A DNA stretch of 64,000 nt from an uncultured Eubacteriales bacterium (lineage in GTDB: Bacteria > Bacillota > Clostridia > Oscillospirales > Oscillospiraceae), in assembly GCA_900549545.1 (NCBI GenBank), contig URPA01000003.1:1-64000 (forward strand). Direction: 5' to 3'. The notes under the pieces were generated by a model. It saw only the letters and a program-made list of their open reading frames with translations, was not told the origin of the DNA and did not search any database. Below, piece by piece: positions 1-7,519 of this stretch; the first letter of the stretch is position 1; the number at the start of each line of letters is the position of its first letter. The translations under genes were made by a program, and so were the position numbers.

Positions 1-60
1 GGTTTTGTTCTGAGCAGTAGGGATTTCAGCCGATGCAAAGTTCTGCGTTTACGACCCCTC

Positions 61-105
61 AGGCGCTTCGCGCCAGCTCCCCTTACGCAGGGGAGCCAAT
101 AAAAA
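61..105. repeat. Dispersed intergenic repeat fragment
   Basis: The stretch contains GCGCTTCGCGC next to a hairpin with GGCTCCCC and GGGGAGCC arms. The same two elements recur at about 55.19-55.26 kb. This fits a dispersed, non-coding repeat family of this genome. I see no gene between position 1 and the 3' end of plsY. Confidence 0.5.
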
Positions 106-148
106 GTGCAAATTTTGCAGTGTCCGCACTCCGCACGTGCCCTTGAGC

Positions 149-167
149 GGCGAACTCTGCGAGGCTT
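149..167. repeat. 19-bp repeat, copy 1
   Basis: A 19-bp sequence starting GGCGAACTCTGC and ending GAGGCTT is found again exactly at 39910-39928, at the end of a three-hairpin array. Both copies lie in intergenic DNA, so they probably belong to the same dispersed element. Confidence 0.6.
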
Positions 168-178
168 TATCAAAATTT

Positions 179-212
179 TTACCCCGAAGCGCCGTTTGGA
201 GCTTCGGGGTAA
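179..212 (-). terminator. Terminator hairpin after plsY
   Basis: Ten-base arms at 181-190 and 201-210 (ACCCCGAAGC / GCTTCGGGGT) flank a 10-nt loop just past the plsY stop. On the minus strand the stem is followed by an A/T-rich run rather than a clean U tract, so terminator strength is uncertain. Confidence 0.6.
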
Positions 213-214
213 TT

Positions 215-829
215 TTAATCTATTTTCTTTTTGGCTTTGGCGGGGTGAAAATCAGGCTCGGTATTGTTAATAAGCCGCTTGATGTTGCTGCGGTGCTGGA
301 TAACAATGAGCAGCGCCGCCGCGATGGCGATAAAAATGCGCTCATCGCCAAGCTGTAAAAGCGGAGTTGACACCGCGACGCTCACAGCCGCGCAGATAGA
401 GCCGAGGGAAACCTTTTTGCTCAGCACAGCGGCGATTGCAAAGGCCGCCACAGCGATCAAAAACACGCGCCAGTCGATAGCCAGCGCGACCGCGGCCCCG
501 GCGGAAACGCCCTTGCCGCCCTTGAGATTATAATAAATCGGGAAGCAGTGCCCCAGGAGGCAGGCAAGCGCACCAACGGCAAGGCCACCATCGCCCAACA
601 GCAGCCAGCCGATAAGCATTGCGATGCCGGATTTGGCCGCATCGCCCAAGAAGGTGAACAGCCCAGCACGCATACCGAAAACGCGCGCCATATTCGTCGC
701 CCCGGCGTTGCCGCTCCCCTTCTCGCGCACATCACCGCCCAGCACAAGGCTGGATATGGCGATGGAGAAGCTGATAGACCCCAGCAGGTAGCCGCAGACG
801 GCTGTCACCACGTATTTGAAAATTTCCAT
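215..829 (-). CDS. plsY: Acyl-phosphate:glycerol-3-phosphate acyltransferase PlsY
   Basis: PlsY moves an acyl group from acyl-phosphate to glycerol-3-phosphate, the first step of membrane phospholipid synthesis, in the cytoplasmic membrane. The 204-residue length and multi-membrane-segment layout fit the family. Its signatures are visible: GSISFS near the N-terminus, the GSGNAGATN glycine-rich loop at about residues 38-46, GHCFPIYYNLKGGKGVS near residue 95, and a basic C-terminal tail. It is monocistronic, with its own promoter at 908-936 on the minus strand and a terminator just after the stop. The ATG at 829 has only a weak ribosome-binding site. Confidence 0.96.
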   Translation of the reverse strand: MEIFKYVVTAVCGYLLGSISFSIAISSLVLGGDVREKGSGNAGATNMARVFGMRAGLFTFLGDAAKSGIAMLIGWLLLGDGGLAVGALACLLGHCFPIYYNLKGGKGVSAGAAVALAIDWRVFLIAVAAFAIAAVLSKKVSLGSICAAVSVAVSTPLLQLGDERIFIAIAAALLIVIQHRSNIKRLINNTEPDFHPAKAKKKID

Positions 830-907
830 TATGCAACACCGATGCGGCAGTTTTTAATAATTGCTGCAAGCCCTTCTTATTACTTAAAACTTTTTAAGTT
901 TAACTTG

Positions 908-936
908 AGTATATCTTATATTCTACCCAAATGCAA
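908..936 (-). promoter_or_regulatory. Sigma-A-type promoter for plsY
   Basis: Read on the minus strand, TTGCAT (931-936) and TATACT (908-913) are separated by exactly 17 bp. The -10 lies about 80 bp upstream of the plsY ATG. Confidence 0.65.
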
Positions 937-963
937 GGATTCCCAAAACTGTTTTATAAAAGT

Positions 964-1587
964 TCACAAAGTCCACGGAAACTCCTCCGGCGGCGCTTTT
1001 GTGAATTCAAGCTCCCTTCCGTCCGCCGGGTGGCGAAAGCGCAGCTGCTCCGACCAGAGCGCCAGCTTGCAGTGGTCGTTCAGCTCACTGTACTTGCGTT
1101 CCCCGAATAGCGGGAAGCCGCAGTGCGCAAACTGGCAGCGAATCTGATGTGTCCGCCCGGTAATGAGGTGAACGCGGATAAGGCTTCCATCCCGCTCCGG
1201 GCAGTAGCTCAGCCGCTCATACTCGAGCACAGCCTCCTGCACGCCCTTGTCGGGCTTATCGGTAATGAAGGACATTTTGCGCGCCTTGTCCCTGTACATC
1301 AGGTGGCGCAGCTCTCCCCCGGGCGGTGTCTCCCCATGGACGAAGGCGAGGTAGCTTTTGTCAAACTCCCCCTCGCGAATCTGCCGGGAAAGCTCCGACG
1401 CGGCGCTTTTGTTCCTCGCCAGCACCATCAGCCCCCCGGTCGCCCGGTCGAGGCGGTGCACGGTGCGTATCTCCCCGCCTATCTCCGCGCGCAGAAGCTC
1501 CGGCAGGCCGCCCGGCTCATCGGTCGACAGCACGCCCGCCGGCTTTACGCAGACCACTATGTCATTGTCAATGTAAATTATATCCAT
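964..1587 (-). CDS. RluA-family RNA pseudouridine synthase
   Basis: This 207-residue protein belongs to the RluA/RluD pseudouridine synthases, which isomerise uridine in rRNA or tRNA. The catalytic motif HRLDRATGG (residues 42-50, catalytic Asp inside) is intact. HLITGRTHQIRCQF near residue 140 and PLFGERKY near residue 158 are the other family blocks. There is no N-terminal S4 domain, so it is a short RluA/TruC-like member and the RNA target cannot be named. The ATG at 1587 lies only about 8 nt from a -10 box and has no ribosome-binding site, suggesting a leaderless transcript. Confidence 0.92.
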   Translation of the reverse strand: MDIIYIDNDIVVCVKPAGVLSTDEPGGLPELLRAEIGGEIRTVHRLDRATGGLMVLARNKSAASELSRQIREGEFDKSYLAFVHGETPPGGELRHLMYRDKARKMSFITDKPDKGVQEAVLEYERLSYCPERDGSLIRVHLITGRTHQIRCQFAHCGFPLFGERKYSELNDHCKLALWSEQLRFRHPADGRELEFTKAPPEEFPWTL

Positions 1588-1594
1588 ATAATTT

Positions 1595-1622
1595 ATAATA
1601 CCACAAACTCAATACTTTGCAA
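1595..1622 (-). promoter_or_regulatory. Promoter for the RluA-family gene
   Basis: On the minus strand, TTGCAA (1617-1622) and TATTAT (1595-1600) are 16 bp apart. Transcription would start at about 1588, next to the ATG at 1587. The palindromic TTGCAA also overlaps the -35 of the divergent promoter. Confidence 0.5.
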
Positions 1623-1644
1623 ATAAAAACGCCCGTGATATAAT
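1616..1644 (+). promoter_or_regulatory. Promoter for the rRNA methyltransferase gene
   Basis: TTTGCA (1616-1621) and TATAAT (1639-1644) are 17 bp apart. A GAGGTG ribosome-binding site follows at 1664-1669, ahead of the ATG at 1674. The -35 overlaps that of the divergent pseudouridine synthase promoter. Confidence 0.6.
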
Positions 1645-1673
1645 CAAATCAACATTTTTCTTCGAGGTGCAAC

Positions 1674-2828
1674 ATGGCAGAAAGAGAATTTACCCCCTGC
1701 CCCCAGCGGCACAAATGCGGCGGCTGCAAGCTGCAAAATCTCAGCTATGAGCGGCAGCTCCAGCTAAAGCAGGGGCAGCTAATCTCCCTTTTAGGGGAGT
1801 TCGGGCATGTTGAAAATATAATCGGGATGGCCAATCCCCTCCACTACCGCAACAAGGTCCACGCGGCCTTCGGGCTGGACGGGCGGCGAAACATCGTCTC
1901 CGGCGTGTATAAGCCGGGCAGCCACGCCATTGTCCCGGTGGATAGCTGCATGATTGAGGACGAGCTTGCCGATAAAATTATCTGCACCATCCGTTCCATG
2001 CTGCGGGAGTTTAAGATTCAGGTCTATGATGAGCGCAGCGGCAGCGGCTGGCTGCGGCGGGTGCTTGTCCGCCGCGCCTTTGCAACCGGTGAGGTCATGG
2101 TTGTGCTGGTGGCGGTCTCCCCCATTTTCAAGCTGCAAAAGCCCTTTCTCAAAAAGCTGCTCGAAACGCACCCCGAGATAAGCACGGTCATCCTCAACAT
2201 TAACGACCGCTTCACCCCGGTCATCCTCGGCAAGCGGGAGAAGGTCATTTACGGCAGCGGATATATTGAAGATGTGCTCTGCGGCCACCGCTTTCGCATC
2301 TCTCCGGCATCATTCTATCAGGTAAACCCCGTGCAGACGGAGGTTTTGTACCGGAAGGCCGTGGAATTTGCCGCCCTCACCGGCAGCGAGACCGTGCTTG
2401 ACGCCTACTGCGGCATCGGCACCATCGGCATCACCGCGAGCGATAAGGCAAAGCAGGTCATAGGCGTGGAGATAAACCAGGCCGCCGTGCGGGACGCGAT
2501 AACGAATGCCCGCTTAAACTCCATCAAAAACTGCTGGTTCACCGCCGGGGACGCCGGGGAGTATATGCAGCAGATGCTGCGCGACGGGCAGCACCCCGAT
2601 GTGGTGTTCATGGACCCGCCCCGCGCAGGCAGCGATGAGCGCTTTATCTCCTCCCTGCTCGCCGCCGCGCCGCAGCGCATTGTTTACATCTCCTGCGCGC
2701 CCGACACCCTCCGCCGCGACCTCAAGCTCATCACCGCCGGGGGCTATGCCGTGCGGAAGATTCAGCCGGTGGACATGTTCCCGTTTACTGAGCATATCGA
2801 GTGCGTGGTGAAGCTGGAGCGAAAATAA
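1674..2828 (+). CDS. rlmD: TrmA/RumA-family 23S rRNA (uracil-5-)-methyltransferase
   Basis: This SAM-dependent enzyme methylates C5 of uridine in rRNA. The N-terminal C-x5-C-x2-C cluster (residues 9, 15, 18) matches the [4Fe-4S] site of RumA/RlmD. The SAM-binding VLDAYCGIGTIGI (about residue 242) and the catalytic-Cys block VYISCAPDTLRRDL (about residue 338) are present. At 384 residues it is shorter than typical RlmD because the N-terminal TRAM domain is missing. Gram-positive relatives often modify two 23S sites (RlmCD), so rlmD is an approximate symbol. The start is set by a GAGGTG site 5 nt upstream. Confidence 0.88.
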   Translation: MAEREFTPCPQRHKCGGCKLQNLSYERQLQLKQGQLISLLGEFGHVENIIGMANPLHYRNKVHAAFGLDGRRNIVSGVYKPGSHAIVPVDSCMIEDELADKIICTIRSMLREFKIQVYDERSGSGWLRRVLVRRAFATGEVMVVLVAVSPIFKLQKPFLKKLLETHPEISTVILNINDRFTPVILGKREKVIYGSGYIEDVLCGHRFRISPASFYQVNPVQTEVLYRKAVEFAALTGSETVLDAYCGIGTIGITASDKAKQVIGVEINQAAVRDAITNARLNSIKNCWFTAGDAGEYMQQMLRDGQHPDVVFMDPPRAGSDERFISSLLAAAPQRIVYISCAPDTLRRDLKLITAGGYAVRKIQPVDMFPFTEHIECVVKLERK

Positions 2829-2971
2829 AGCGAAGCTCTGCAAAAAAGAGCGGTTGAAATTATGAAGCGATAATCAATCACCCTCAGTCCAATTTCAGGC
2901 AAGCATAATTATAAGCAGATTTTTAGCAGGGGAAATTTTTCTATACATTATATTTTATCAGGAGAATAGGC

Positions 2972-3697
2972 ATGGCTATGTGGAATCCGTGGCGGGGCTG
3001 CAAAAAATGCAGTGACGGCTGCCTGCATTGCTACATTCACAAGGGCGATGCTCGGCGTGGCGTGGACACTGCCGACATTGTGAAAACAAAAGACTTTTTT
3101 AAGCCTGTTGAGCGCTTGAAGAACGGTGAATATAAGATGAAAGCCGGCCTTGTTTATCTCTGCTTTTCAACAGATTTTCTTATTGAGGAGGCAGACGCGT
3201 GGCGCGGCGAATGCTGGCAGATGATAAAAGCCCGTCCCGACTGCCGCTTTCTGTTTCTCACCAAGCGGATTGAACGCTTCGTTCAGTGTCTGCCCGATGA
3301 CTGGGGCGAGGGCTATGAAAATGTCATTGTGGGCTGCACAGTGGAAAATCAGGCAAACGCGGACAGGAAGCTCGCCGTTTTCCAAAAGCTGCCGATAAAG
3401 CACCGCTGCATCACTGCTCAGCCGCTTATCGGGGCGATCGACATGGAAAAATACCTTGACGGTGTTGAGCTTGTAGTGGTCGGGGGCGAGTCTGACCCGA
3501 ATGCCCGCCCCATGAACTATGACTGGGTGCTGAGTATTCGCGAGCAGTGCCGGCGTAAAAATGTGGACTTTGAGTTCAGGCAGTGCGGTACATTCACAAT
3601 AAAGGACGGAAAGCAGTATAAAATTCCGACAAACGCCCTCGCAAAGCAGGCCAAAGCCGCCGGGATAGACATTAAGTCGCGGAATTTGGGCTACTGA
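2972..3697 (+). CDS. DUF5131 (phage Gp37/Gp68-like) protein
   Basis: This 241-residue protein resembles the DUF5131 / phage Gp37-Gp68 family, whose biochemical role is not established. Visible features are N-terminal MWNPWRGCKKCSDGCLHCY with clustered cysteines, LCFSTDFLIEEAD, FLFLTKRIERF, a central GCTVENQ and VVVGGESDPNARPMNYDWV, all family blocks. The Cys cluster recalls radical-SAM-like metal sites but is not a plain CxxxCxxC. GGAGAATAGG precedes the ATG at 2972; a second in-frame ATG at 2978 is possible. It is a single gene with no phage genes around it, so it may be a domesticated or mobile cargo gene. Confidence 0.8.
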   Translation: MAMWNPWRGCKKCSDGCLHCYIHKGDARRGVDTADIVKTKDFFKPVERLKNGEYKMKAGLVYLCFSTDFLIEEADAWRGECWQMIKARPDCRFLFLTKRIERFVQCLPDDWGEGYENVIVGCTVENQANADRKLAVFQKLPIKHRCITAQPLIGAIDMEKYLDGVELVVVGGESDPNARPMNYDWVLSIREQCRRKNVDFEFRQCGTFTIKDGKQYKIPTNALAKQAKAAGIDIKSRNLGY

Positions 3698-3724
3698 GCA
3701 GCACATTTCCGAATAAAAAAATTG

Positions 3725-3761
3725 TCTTGGGCGCGGTTCGCCATTTTGAACCGCGCCCAAG
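3725..3761. terminator. GC-rich hairpin after the DUF5131 gene
   Basis: Perfect 14-bp arms (CTTGGGCGCGGTTC at 3725-3738 and its complement at about 3747-3760) lie 28 nt after the stop codon. A run of A on the left gives a U tract only on the minus strand, so its use for the plus-strand gene is uncertain. Confidence 0.55.
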
Positions 3762-3787
3762 TGGTATAAATTCCTGAGTCTACCTTG

Positions 3788-3847
3788 CTGTACAAATCGC
3801 GTAGGCTCATCCGCTGCGTTGCTGCGGCATCGCGATTATTTGTACAG
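3788..3847. repeat. Imperfect inverted-repeat element
   Basis: CTGTACAAATCGCG at 3788-3801 is mirrored by CGCGATTATTTGTACAG at 3831-3847, with three extra bases in the right arm. The interior carries a small CCGC/GCGG hairpin. Besides this element, the preceding hairpin and the promoter at 3976, I see nothing in the 340-bp gap. Confidence 0.55.
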
Positions 3848-3975
3848 TGCCTATAATATCTATATTCATCGGCGCTGGGATTTATTCCCTGACCGCTAAA
3901 TACATAATAGCATCGAAATATGAGGAATGTCTGAAAAAAGCTTAAAATATATGTGAAAATTATGTTAAGCTGTTG

Positions 3976-4004
3976 TTGACAAAAGGCGGTTTTTTTCATA
4001 ATAT
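3976..4004 (+). promoter_or_regulatory. Promoter for the flavodoxin-like gene
   Basis: Consensus TTGACA (3976-3981) and TAATAT (3999-4004) are 17 bp apart, 35 bp upstream of the ATG at 4039. Confidence 0.7.
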
Positions 4005-4038
4005 TGTAAACAGAAAAATATTTCGGGAGGCTGACAAA

Positions 4039-4542
4039 ATGATATCTGCAATAGTTTACAATTCCTGCACAGGTTCCTGCAAGAAGTACGCGGAGCTGCT
4101 CTCCGCAAGGATTCACGCCCCCGCCATGCCGCTTGAGAGCGCGTATGTGCGCGACGGCGGCAAGATCATCTATGTGAGCTGGATTTTCGCGGGCAAGGTC
4201 TGCGGCCTTGAGAAAGCCGCGCGGAGGTTCAACGTCGCCGCCGTGGTTCAGGTTGGCATGGGCGCCGTGTATGATAAGAGCGAGACTGTCTGCCGCGAGA
4301 AAAATTCCATTCCCCGCGGCGCGGCTGTGTTCTGCCGTCAGGGCGGTTTCAACCTCAACAAGCTCCCCCTGCCCTTCAAGCTCATTATGAAGCTCAAGTG
4401 CAAGGAGATCGCCGAAAGGCTTGAGAGCAAGGGCCAGCTCAACGAGCAGGAGCAGGCGACACTTACCATGGCCTCCACCGGCGTGGGCGGGCCTGCCCAT
4501 TGGGATGTTGACGATATCGTAGATTGGGCAAGCGCTGAATAA
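4039..4542 (+). CDS. Flavodoxin-like protein
   Basis: The N-terminus AIVYNSCTGSCKKYAELL resembles the FMN phosphate-binding loop of flavodoxins (S/T-x-T-G-x-T type). The rest of the 167 residues is compatible with a flavodoxin-fold redox protein or a flavodoxin-domain relative of protoporphyrinogen oxidase HemG, but the partner is unknown. The ATG at 4039 is chosen because GGGAGG precedes it and because an earlier in-frame ATG at 3973 would overlap the promoter. The C-terminus is acidic (DVDDIVDWASAE). The gene stands alone and is followed by a terminator at 4583. Confidence 0.75.
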   Translation: MISAIVYNSCTGSCKKYAELLSARIHAPAMPLESAYVRDGGKIIYVSWIFAGKVCGLEKAARRFNVAAVVQVGMGAVYDKSETVCREKNSIPRGAAVFCRQGGFNLNKLPLPFKLIMKLKCKEIAERLESKGQLNEQEQATLTMASTGVGGPAHWDVDDIVDWASAE

Positions 4543-4582
4543 ACCGCCTGCCTGGGCGGAAAAGTAAATTCGGTTTACCTCG

Positions 4583-4610
4583 CGCCCATCTTATACGATG
4601 GGCGTTTTTA
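4583..4610 (+). terminator. Rho-independent terminator upstream of the EamA gene
   Basis: CGCCCATC (4583-4590) and GATGGGCG (4597-4604) form a stem followed by TTTTTA. It ends only about 27 nt before the EamA start codon, so it may act as an attenuator as well as a terminator. Small hairpins CCGCC/GGCGG and GTAAA/TTTAC lie just before it. Confidence 0.8.
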
Positions 4611-4636
4611 TTTTGCATATCACGGGAGACAGAGAC

Positions 4637-5554
4637 ATGAAAAGCAAGAGTTCCGGCCGGGGTACGGCTCTGGTCATTATCGCGGGAATGTTTTGGGGCA
4701 GCATGGGCATTTTTGTCCGCACGCTGGGGGATTACGGCTTTTCCTCGCTGCAAATCGCCTCTATGCGCCTGACGGCCTCGGCCATTATTATGGCGCTGGT
4801 GCTGCTGTTTAAGGAGCCTGCGGGCTTTCGCTTAAAGGCTAAAGATATCCCACTGTTTCTCGCGCTGGGGCTTTTGAGCGTGTTGTTTTTCTCAGTGTGC
4901 TATTTTGCGGCCATCGAGCTGATGACCCTCTCTGCCGCGGCGATACTGCTCTATACCTCGCCCATCTGGGTCATGCTCCTGTCCCTTGTCATTTTCAAGG
5001 AGAAGTTCAGCATGAAAAAGCTGCTGGCGCTCATCCTGGCTTTCGCTGGCTGTGCGCTTGTCTCCGGCATCGGTGGCGGAGGGCTTACCCCCGTTGGTGT
5101 GCTGGTGGGGCTGGGCGCGGGCGTCGGCTATGCGTTTTACAGCATATTTTCAAGCCTTGCCCTCGGCAGGGGCTACTCCCCCACCGCCGTCACTACCTAC
5201 ACCTTCATAATCTCCGCCGCCGGGGCGTGGTTCATATGCAATCCCGGTGACATGCTCGCGAAAATCGCCGCTGCCGACAGCTTCGCGGTGCTGCTCTTAA
5301 TCGTTATAGCCACCGCCCTTGTGACGGCGGTCATCCCCTTCATGTGCTACTCGCTGGGCCTCAAAACCGTGGAGGCCAGCCGCGCCGCCATCCTCGCCAC
5401 CGTTGAGCCGGTGGTAGCCTCGGCCTTGGGCGTGATAGTGTTCCACGAGGTGCTGAGCGTCCCCGCCATTATCGGCATCGTCCTTGTACTCGCGGCAATC
5501 GTCATTCTCAGTTTTAAGAAAAAAATAAGAAAATCTCAATATTTATCACATTGA
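4637..5554 (+). CDS. EamA/DMT-family transporter
   Basis: This 305-residue protein has the ten-segment, two-repeat architecture of drug/metabolite transporters (EamA). Each half starts with an EamA-like pattern: GMFWGSMGIFVRTL near the N-terminus and GVLVGLGAGVGYAFYSIF at about residue 157. LSAAAILLYTSPIWVML and EASRAAILATVEPVVA are typical family helices ending each repeat. The substrate cannot be read from sequence; amino acids, nucleosides or drugs are all possible. The ATG at 4637 follows GGGAGAC. A terminator sits 27 nt upstream with no room for a promoter after it, so expression may depend on read-through. Confidence 0.85.
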   Translation: MKSKSSGRGTALVIIAGMFWGSMGIFVRTLGDYGFSSLQIASMRLTASAIIMALVLLFKEPAGFRLKAKDIPLFLALGLLSVLFFSVCYFAAIELMTLSAAAILLYTSPIWVMLLSLVIFKEKFSMKKLLALILAFAGCALVSGIGGGGLTPVGVLVGLGAGVGYAFYSIFSSLALGRGYSPTAVTTYTFIISAAGAWFICNPGDMLAKIAAADSFAVLLLIVIATALVTAVIPFMCYSLGLKTVEASRAAILATVEPVVASALGVIVFHEVLSVPAIIGIVLVLAAIVILSFKKKIRKSQYLSH

Positions 5555-5578
5555 ATAAGACCTCCGTTCTGGTATAAT
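5551..5578 (+). promoter_or_regulatory. Promoter of the vanRS-like operon
   Basis: TTGAAT (5551-5556) overlaps the EamA stop codon. TATAAT (5573-5578) follows after 16 bp. The -10 box sits in the loop of an inverted repeat (5561-5595), consistent with control by a DNA-binding protein or RNA structure. Confidence 0.65.
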
Positions 5579-5616
5579 TATAATCCAGACGGAGGTGATT
5601 ATAAACCAGACGGAGG
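5561..5616. repeat. Three copies of a CCAGACGGAGG element around the vanR start
   Basis: CCTCCGTTCTGG (5561-5572) is an inverted copy, with one extra T, of CCAGACGGAGG at 5585-5595. The latter is repeated directly at 5606-5616. The third copy supplies the GGAGG ribosome-binding site for vanR. Confidence 0.75.
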
Positions 5617-5624
5617 TGAGCTTT

Positions 5625-6314
5625 TTGAGCGACAGAATCCTTGTTGTGGACGACGAAAAAGAGATTGCCCAGCTTGTGGAGCTGTATCTTGCCAACGACG
5701 GCTTTTCCGTAGTGACGGCCTATAACGGCACTGACGCGCTGAAGGCCGTGGAGGAGCAGGAGCCCTCTCTGGCGGTGCTGGATGTGATGCTGCCGGATAT
5801 GACGGGCTTTGAGCTCTGCCGCCGCCTGCGGGAGCAGTACCTCTTCCCCATCATAATGCTCACGGCGAAGGTCGAGGCGGCGGATAAGATAACGGGCCTC
5901 ACCATGGGCGCGGATGACTACATCACCAAGCCCTTTAACCCGCTTGAGCTCTCCGCGCGTGTAAAGTCCCAGCTGCGGCGATTCACGAAATATAACAGCG
6001 CGGCGGCCCCGGCACATGAGCACGATTTTCGCGGGCTGTACATCTGCCTTGACAGCCGCAAGTGCCAGCTCTACGGGGAGGATGTGCCTCTCACGCCGCT
6101 GGAATTTGACATTCTGTGGTACCTTTGCGATAACTCCGGGCGTGTGGTTTCATCGGAGGAGCTGTTTGAAAAGGTCTGGGGGCAGAAGTATCTTGACTGC
6201 AACAACACAGTCATGAGCCACATTGCCCGCCTGCGGGAAAAGCTCAGGGAGCCGCCGCGCAGGCCAAGAATAGTAAAAACCGTCTGGGGGGTGGGCTACA
6301 CCGTTGAAAAATAA
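5625..6314 (+). CDS. vanR: VanR-like response regulator (OmpR/PhoB family)
   Basis: This 229-residue regulator has an N-terminal receiver domain with Asp9/Asp10 and the phosphoacceptor Asp53 (VLDVMLPD). Thr80 and Lys102 follow in the ADDYITKPFNPLELSARVK block, very similar to VanR as I remember it. A winged-helix DNA-binding domain ends with RIVKTVWGVGYTVEK, again VanR-like. It should activate the downstream resistance genes when phosphorylated by the neighbouring kinase. The TTG at 5625 is chosen because GGAGGTGAG lies 6 nt upstream; the GTG at 5595 falls inside a repeat. It overlaps vanS by 11 nt. Confidence 0.9.
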   Translation: MSDRILVVDDEKEIAQLVELYLANDGFSVVTAYNGTDALKAVEEQEPSLAVLDVMLPDMTGFELCRRLREQYLFPIIMLTAKVEAADKITGLTMGADDYITKPFNPLELSARVKSQLRRFTKYNSAAAPAHEHDFRGLYICLDSRKCQLYGEDVPLTPLEFDILWYLCDNSGRVVSSEELFEKVWGQKYLDCNNTVMSHIARLREKLREPPRRPRIVKTVWGVGYTVEK

Positions 6315-7395
6315 CAGCTCACGGCGCAGCCGGCTGACCCGGCGGCTGCTGCTTGAATATCTGGCAAGCCTTGTTGTCTTTGCGGTGGGAACGCTGCTGT
6401 TTATCATGCTCATGTGGCAGATATGCTCCCGCCATATATGGCAGCCCTATGACCCGCTGTGGAAAATCCTCAGCTTTGTGCGGGACTACATTATATTTTT
6501 TGCGGGTATTTTTCTGCTTGTCGGTGCCTGCGCCATATCCTATCATTTTCTCTCAAAGCCCCTCGGCTATCTCGACGAGGTTGTGGCGGCGAGCAAGGCG
6601 CTGGCCTCGCCCAATATTGAGCTGCCACAGCTCTCGGGCGATATAAGCGAGATACAGGGCGAGCTGAGCCTTGTGCGCGAGCGCGCCCTGCGGGACGCCA
6701 TGCACGCCGCCGAGGCAGAGCAGCGCAAGAACGACCTCATCGTCTATCTTGCGCACGACCTCAAGACTCCGCTCACAAGCATCATCGGCTACCTGAGCCT
6801 CATTCAGGACGAGCCGGACATTTCCCCCGAGCTTCGCGCGAAGTACACGGGCATCGCCCTTGAAAAGGCCCTGCGGCTGGAGGACCTGATAAACGAGTTT
6901 TTTGATATAACGCGCTTTAGCCTGAGCACAATGAGCCTTGACCGGGAGGTGCTTGATCTAAGCCTCCTGCTTGAGCAGGCCATAAGCCAGTTTGACCCCC
7001 TGCTAAAGGACAAGAACCTGCACTGGATGACCAAAATTGACGCAGACATCCCCGTCTACGCCGATGGGGACAAGCTCGCCCGGGTTATTGATAACCTGCT
7101 GCGAAACGCCGTCAATTATAGCTATCCCGACAGCACCATCGCCGTCAGCGCATATAAAAACGGGGACATGGCGATAGTCAACATCAAAAACCGGGGCAAA
7201 ACCATTTCTCCGGAAAAGCTCAGCCATATATTTGAGCAATTTTTCCGGCTTGATTCCTCCCGCGCGAGTGCGACGGGCGGCGCCGGGCTGGGCCTTGCGA
7301 TAGCGAAGGAGATCGTCGAGCGGCACGGCGGCAGCATCAAGGCCGAGAGCGCCGATGAGAGCATCATCTTCACCGTAGAACTGCCGCTGCAATAA
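6304..7395 (+). CDS. vanS: VanS-like sensor histidine kinase
   Basis: This 363-residue kinase has two membrane segments (about 15-40 and 61-82) and a very short external loop. The H-box YLAHDLKTPLTSIIGYL (His151), the N-box NLLRNAVNYS and the G-boxes ending GGAGLGLAIAKEIVERHGG match VanS closely. A short sensor loop suits detection of a cell-wall signal or the glycopeptide in the membrane. The TTG start at 6304 lies within the 3' end of vanR, implying translational coupling. The gene ends just before VanR-box-like repeats at 7396. Confidence 0.9.
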   Translation: MKNNSSRRSRLTRRLLLEYLASLVVFAVGTLLFIMLMWQICSRHIWQPYDPLWKILSFVRDYIIFFAGIFLLVGACAISYHFLSKPLGYLDEVVAASKALASPNIELPQLSGDISEIQGELSLVRERALRDAMHAAEAEQRKNDLIVYLAHDLKTPLTSIIGYLSLIQDEPDISPELRAKYTGIALEKALRLEDLINEFFDITRFSLSTMSLDREVLDLSLLLEQAISQFDPLLKDKNLHWMTKIDADIPVYADGDKLARVIDNLLRNAVNYSYPDSTIAVSAYKNGDMAIVNIKNRGKTISPEKLSHIFEQFFRLDSSRASATGGAGLGLAIAKEIVERHGGSIKAESADESIIFTVELPLQ

Positions 7396-7430
7396 TTTCG
7401 CAAGAATTTCGTTTGAAAATCACATATAAC
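7396..7430 (+). promoter_or_regulatory. Putative VanR-activated promoter for vanW-vanG-vanT
   Basis: Two 11-bp direct repeats, TTTCGCAAGAA (7396-7406) and TTTCGTTTGAA (7407-7417), are followed after 7 bp by TATAAC (7425-7430). There is no good -35. Tandem sites replacing the -35 are typical of OmpR-family activated promoters. From memory, they resemble known VanR boxes of the TCGTAnGAAA type. Confidence 0.6.
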
Positions 7431-7436
7431 GCGCAG

Positions 7437-7500
7437 GGATATGCGAATATATCCCCGCTCAAGCTCTGGTATCATTCAGATACCGGAGCTTTTTGTTTTT
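7437..7500 (+). terminator. Hairpin plus terminator in the vanW leader (possible attenuator)
   Basis: A first hairpin GGGATAT/ATATCCC lies at about 7437-7456. A second has 13-base arms at 7461-7473 and 7479-7491 (AAGCTCTGGTATC / GATACCGGAGCTT) followed by a T-rich run. The vanW ribosome-binding site AAAGGAGG begins about 5 nt later, so transcripts from 7430 must pass the terminator. Confidence 0.7.
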
Positions 7501-7519
7501 TCCCAAAGGAGGAATTTTT

